In this document: positions 63,124 through 64,000 of the stretch, one piece after another
Position numbering within the stretch: position 1 is the first letter of the stretch
Layout: each line of letters opens with the position of its first letter
Assembly: GCF_002531935.1 (NCBI RefSeq)
Contig: NZ_NWSV01000006.1
Span: 186,001-250,000, forward strand
Length of the DNA: 64,000 nt
Direction: 5' to 3'
Origin: Rhizobium chutanense
GTDB taxonomy: Bacteria > Pseudomonadota > Alphaproteobacteria > Rhizobiales > Rhizobiaceae
The notes under the pieces: model-generated
What the model was told of the DNA's origin: nothing
The model's database searches: none
What the model saw: the letters and a program-made list of their open reading frames with translations, nothing else
Made by a program: the position numbers and the translations under genes

Positions 63124-64000
63124 GAAATCCGGACGATGTGCTGGTCCCAGGCGACATCGCTGCGGGTCGACAGGAAATCGCCGTCATAGGAGGAAACGGC
63201 AAAGCCGCTTCTTGCCGGCGCGATGCCCGCGGCATCCGGGATGGTCGTTTCCGCTAGCACCTTGCCCGACCTTGCATCGATGGTCACCGAGGCACCGCCT
63301 TTCGGCGACGTCACGCCGACGAGGCCTTCGCGGCGGTTGACGGCGATTGCGCCGACATAATTGGCAAGCCTGCGCGTCGTCTCTTCCGGCAGGTCGATGA
63401 AGGTGAGATCCTCTCCCTTGGCAAAATGGCCGACAAGCGGCGGCAGGTCCTTACGGTGGCCTTCATACTGGCAGGCAAACCAGATGCGGCCCTGATCGTC
63501 GAGATCGACATGGCGGGTGGAGAGTTGGGCCCATTGCGCCGGCAGCACGTGTTTTTCGACCAGCGCCCCGGTCGCCGCATCGATGAGGACAAGCGACGGC
63601 TGCATCGCCCCGAGATTGAGCTTGGTGCGGCCGAAATCCGGATGTGTCTCGATGCCGCCATTGGCGACGATCAGAAGGCGTCCGTCGTCGGAAACCGTCA
63701 TGTCGTGCGGACCGATGCCGTAGGTTTCGAATTCGCCGATGCGGCTGAAGCGGTCGGTGGCGTCGTAGAGGCCGATCATGCCGCGATTGCCGTCGAAGTC
63801 GTTTTCGCTGGCGTAGAGCACGCGGCCATCGGGCGAAAAGGCGCCATGGCCGTAGAAATGCCGGCCCTCCGCAGAGCTGATAACGATCGGTTCGCGCCTA
63901 TTGCGGGCATCGAAAATCATCGCATAGGTGCCGGGCCGGCGGGCGAAGGCGACGGTCATGCCGGTGATCGCACTGAAGGCCATGCCGTGCGCCCGGGCCG
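63105..64000 (-). CDS. DUF1513 beta-propeller protein, N-terminus outside window
   Basis: At least 297 residues are visible, reading into the window from the right edge. The frame is open through the edge (...ARAHGMAFSAITG), so the ATG at 63983 is internal. Repeated blade-like segments (GHGAFSPDGRVLYASENDF, GPHDMTVSDDGRLLIVANGG) show a seven-bladed-propeller type. DUF1513 genes usually end iron-uptake operons with imelysin and di-heme peroxidase genes; those would be to the right, outside the window. Confidence 0.88.
   Translation of the reverse strand, partial: ARAHGMAFSAITGMTVAFARRPGTYAMIFDARNRREPIVISSAEGRHFYGHGAFSPDGRVLYASENDFDGNRGMIGLYDATDRFSRIGEFETYGIGPHDMTVSDDGRLLIVANGGIETHPDFGRTKLNLGAMQPSLVLIDAATGALVEKHVLPAQWAQLSTRHVDLDDQGRIWFACQYEGHRKDLPPLVGHFAKGEDLTFIDLPEETTRRLANYVGAIAVNRREGLVGVTSPKGGASVTIDARSGKVLAETTIPDAAGIAPARSGFAVSSYDGDFLSTRSDVAWDQHIVRISQRPRA

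Overview
The window reads as a piece of the main chromosome of a Rhizobium species, most likely of the R. etli / R. leguminosarum / R. phaseoli group. Reasons: high GC with matching codon use, families typical of Rhizobiales (DUF982, BA14K, Atu4866, DUF892, BTLCP transglutaminase-like peptidase), an Irr-type iron control element in front of an mbfA-like gene, a GAAC-N7-GAAC alphaproteobacterial SOS box, and several families of intergenic palindromes of the rhizobial kind. No database search was possible; the assignment rests on recognised sequence features.

Left part (1-8 kb): a tightly packed minus-strand surface-sugar operon running rfbF, rfbG, a TylCIII-type C-methyltransferase, an rfbC-like epimerase, a family 2 glycosyltransferase, a DegT-type aminotransferase, a CmcI-type methyltransferase/hydroxylase and a GNAT acyltransferase. 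It is bounded on both sides by plus-strand genes, so it looks complete. It should build a CDP-linked, C-methylated, probably 4-amino 6-deoxy sugar; no 4-ketoreductase is present and the aminotransferase would consume the keto group.

8-23 kb: tRNA-Leu(CAG), small secreted and redox proteins, a glutamine amidotransferase, a hexapeptide acetyltransferase, a small accessory stretch (unknown protein plus a ccdAB toxin-antitoxin pair with a clear inverted-repeat operator), lepA, a TenA protein, regulators and acetyltransferases, an acetylpolyamine amidohydrolase, recX, an EamA exporter, a truncated globin, the iron exporter mbfA, and a 201-bp inverted-repeat element.

23-29 kb is core translation: infC (apparently with an AUU start), rpmI-rplT behind their own promoter, then pheS-pheT behind a leader that can fold into two mutually exclusive hairpins. 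29-45 kb holds metabolic reductases with regulators, a GtrA + GT2 + GT-C trio that looks like a three-component membrane glycosylation system, xseA, a divergent marR/eamA pair sharing an 18-bp palindrome, an M29 aminopeptidase and a GST/MarR pair.

45-64 kb: ybaK, an ArsC-like protein, an AstE/AspA-type deacylase, a 2H phosphoesterase, an alkyltransferase (ogt-like) next to the SOS box, an SDR/LysR pair, a SWIM-SNF2 helicase, AraC and LysR regulators, a PEBP protein followed by a vapC remnant, an atypical MBL-fold protein, a DsbA-family protein, rpiB, guaA, an mtnN-like nucleosidase with a PaaI thioesterase, a DUF2252 protein, and the C-terminal part of a DUF1513 protein cut by the right edge.
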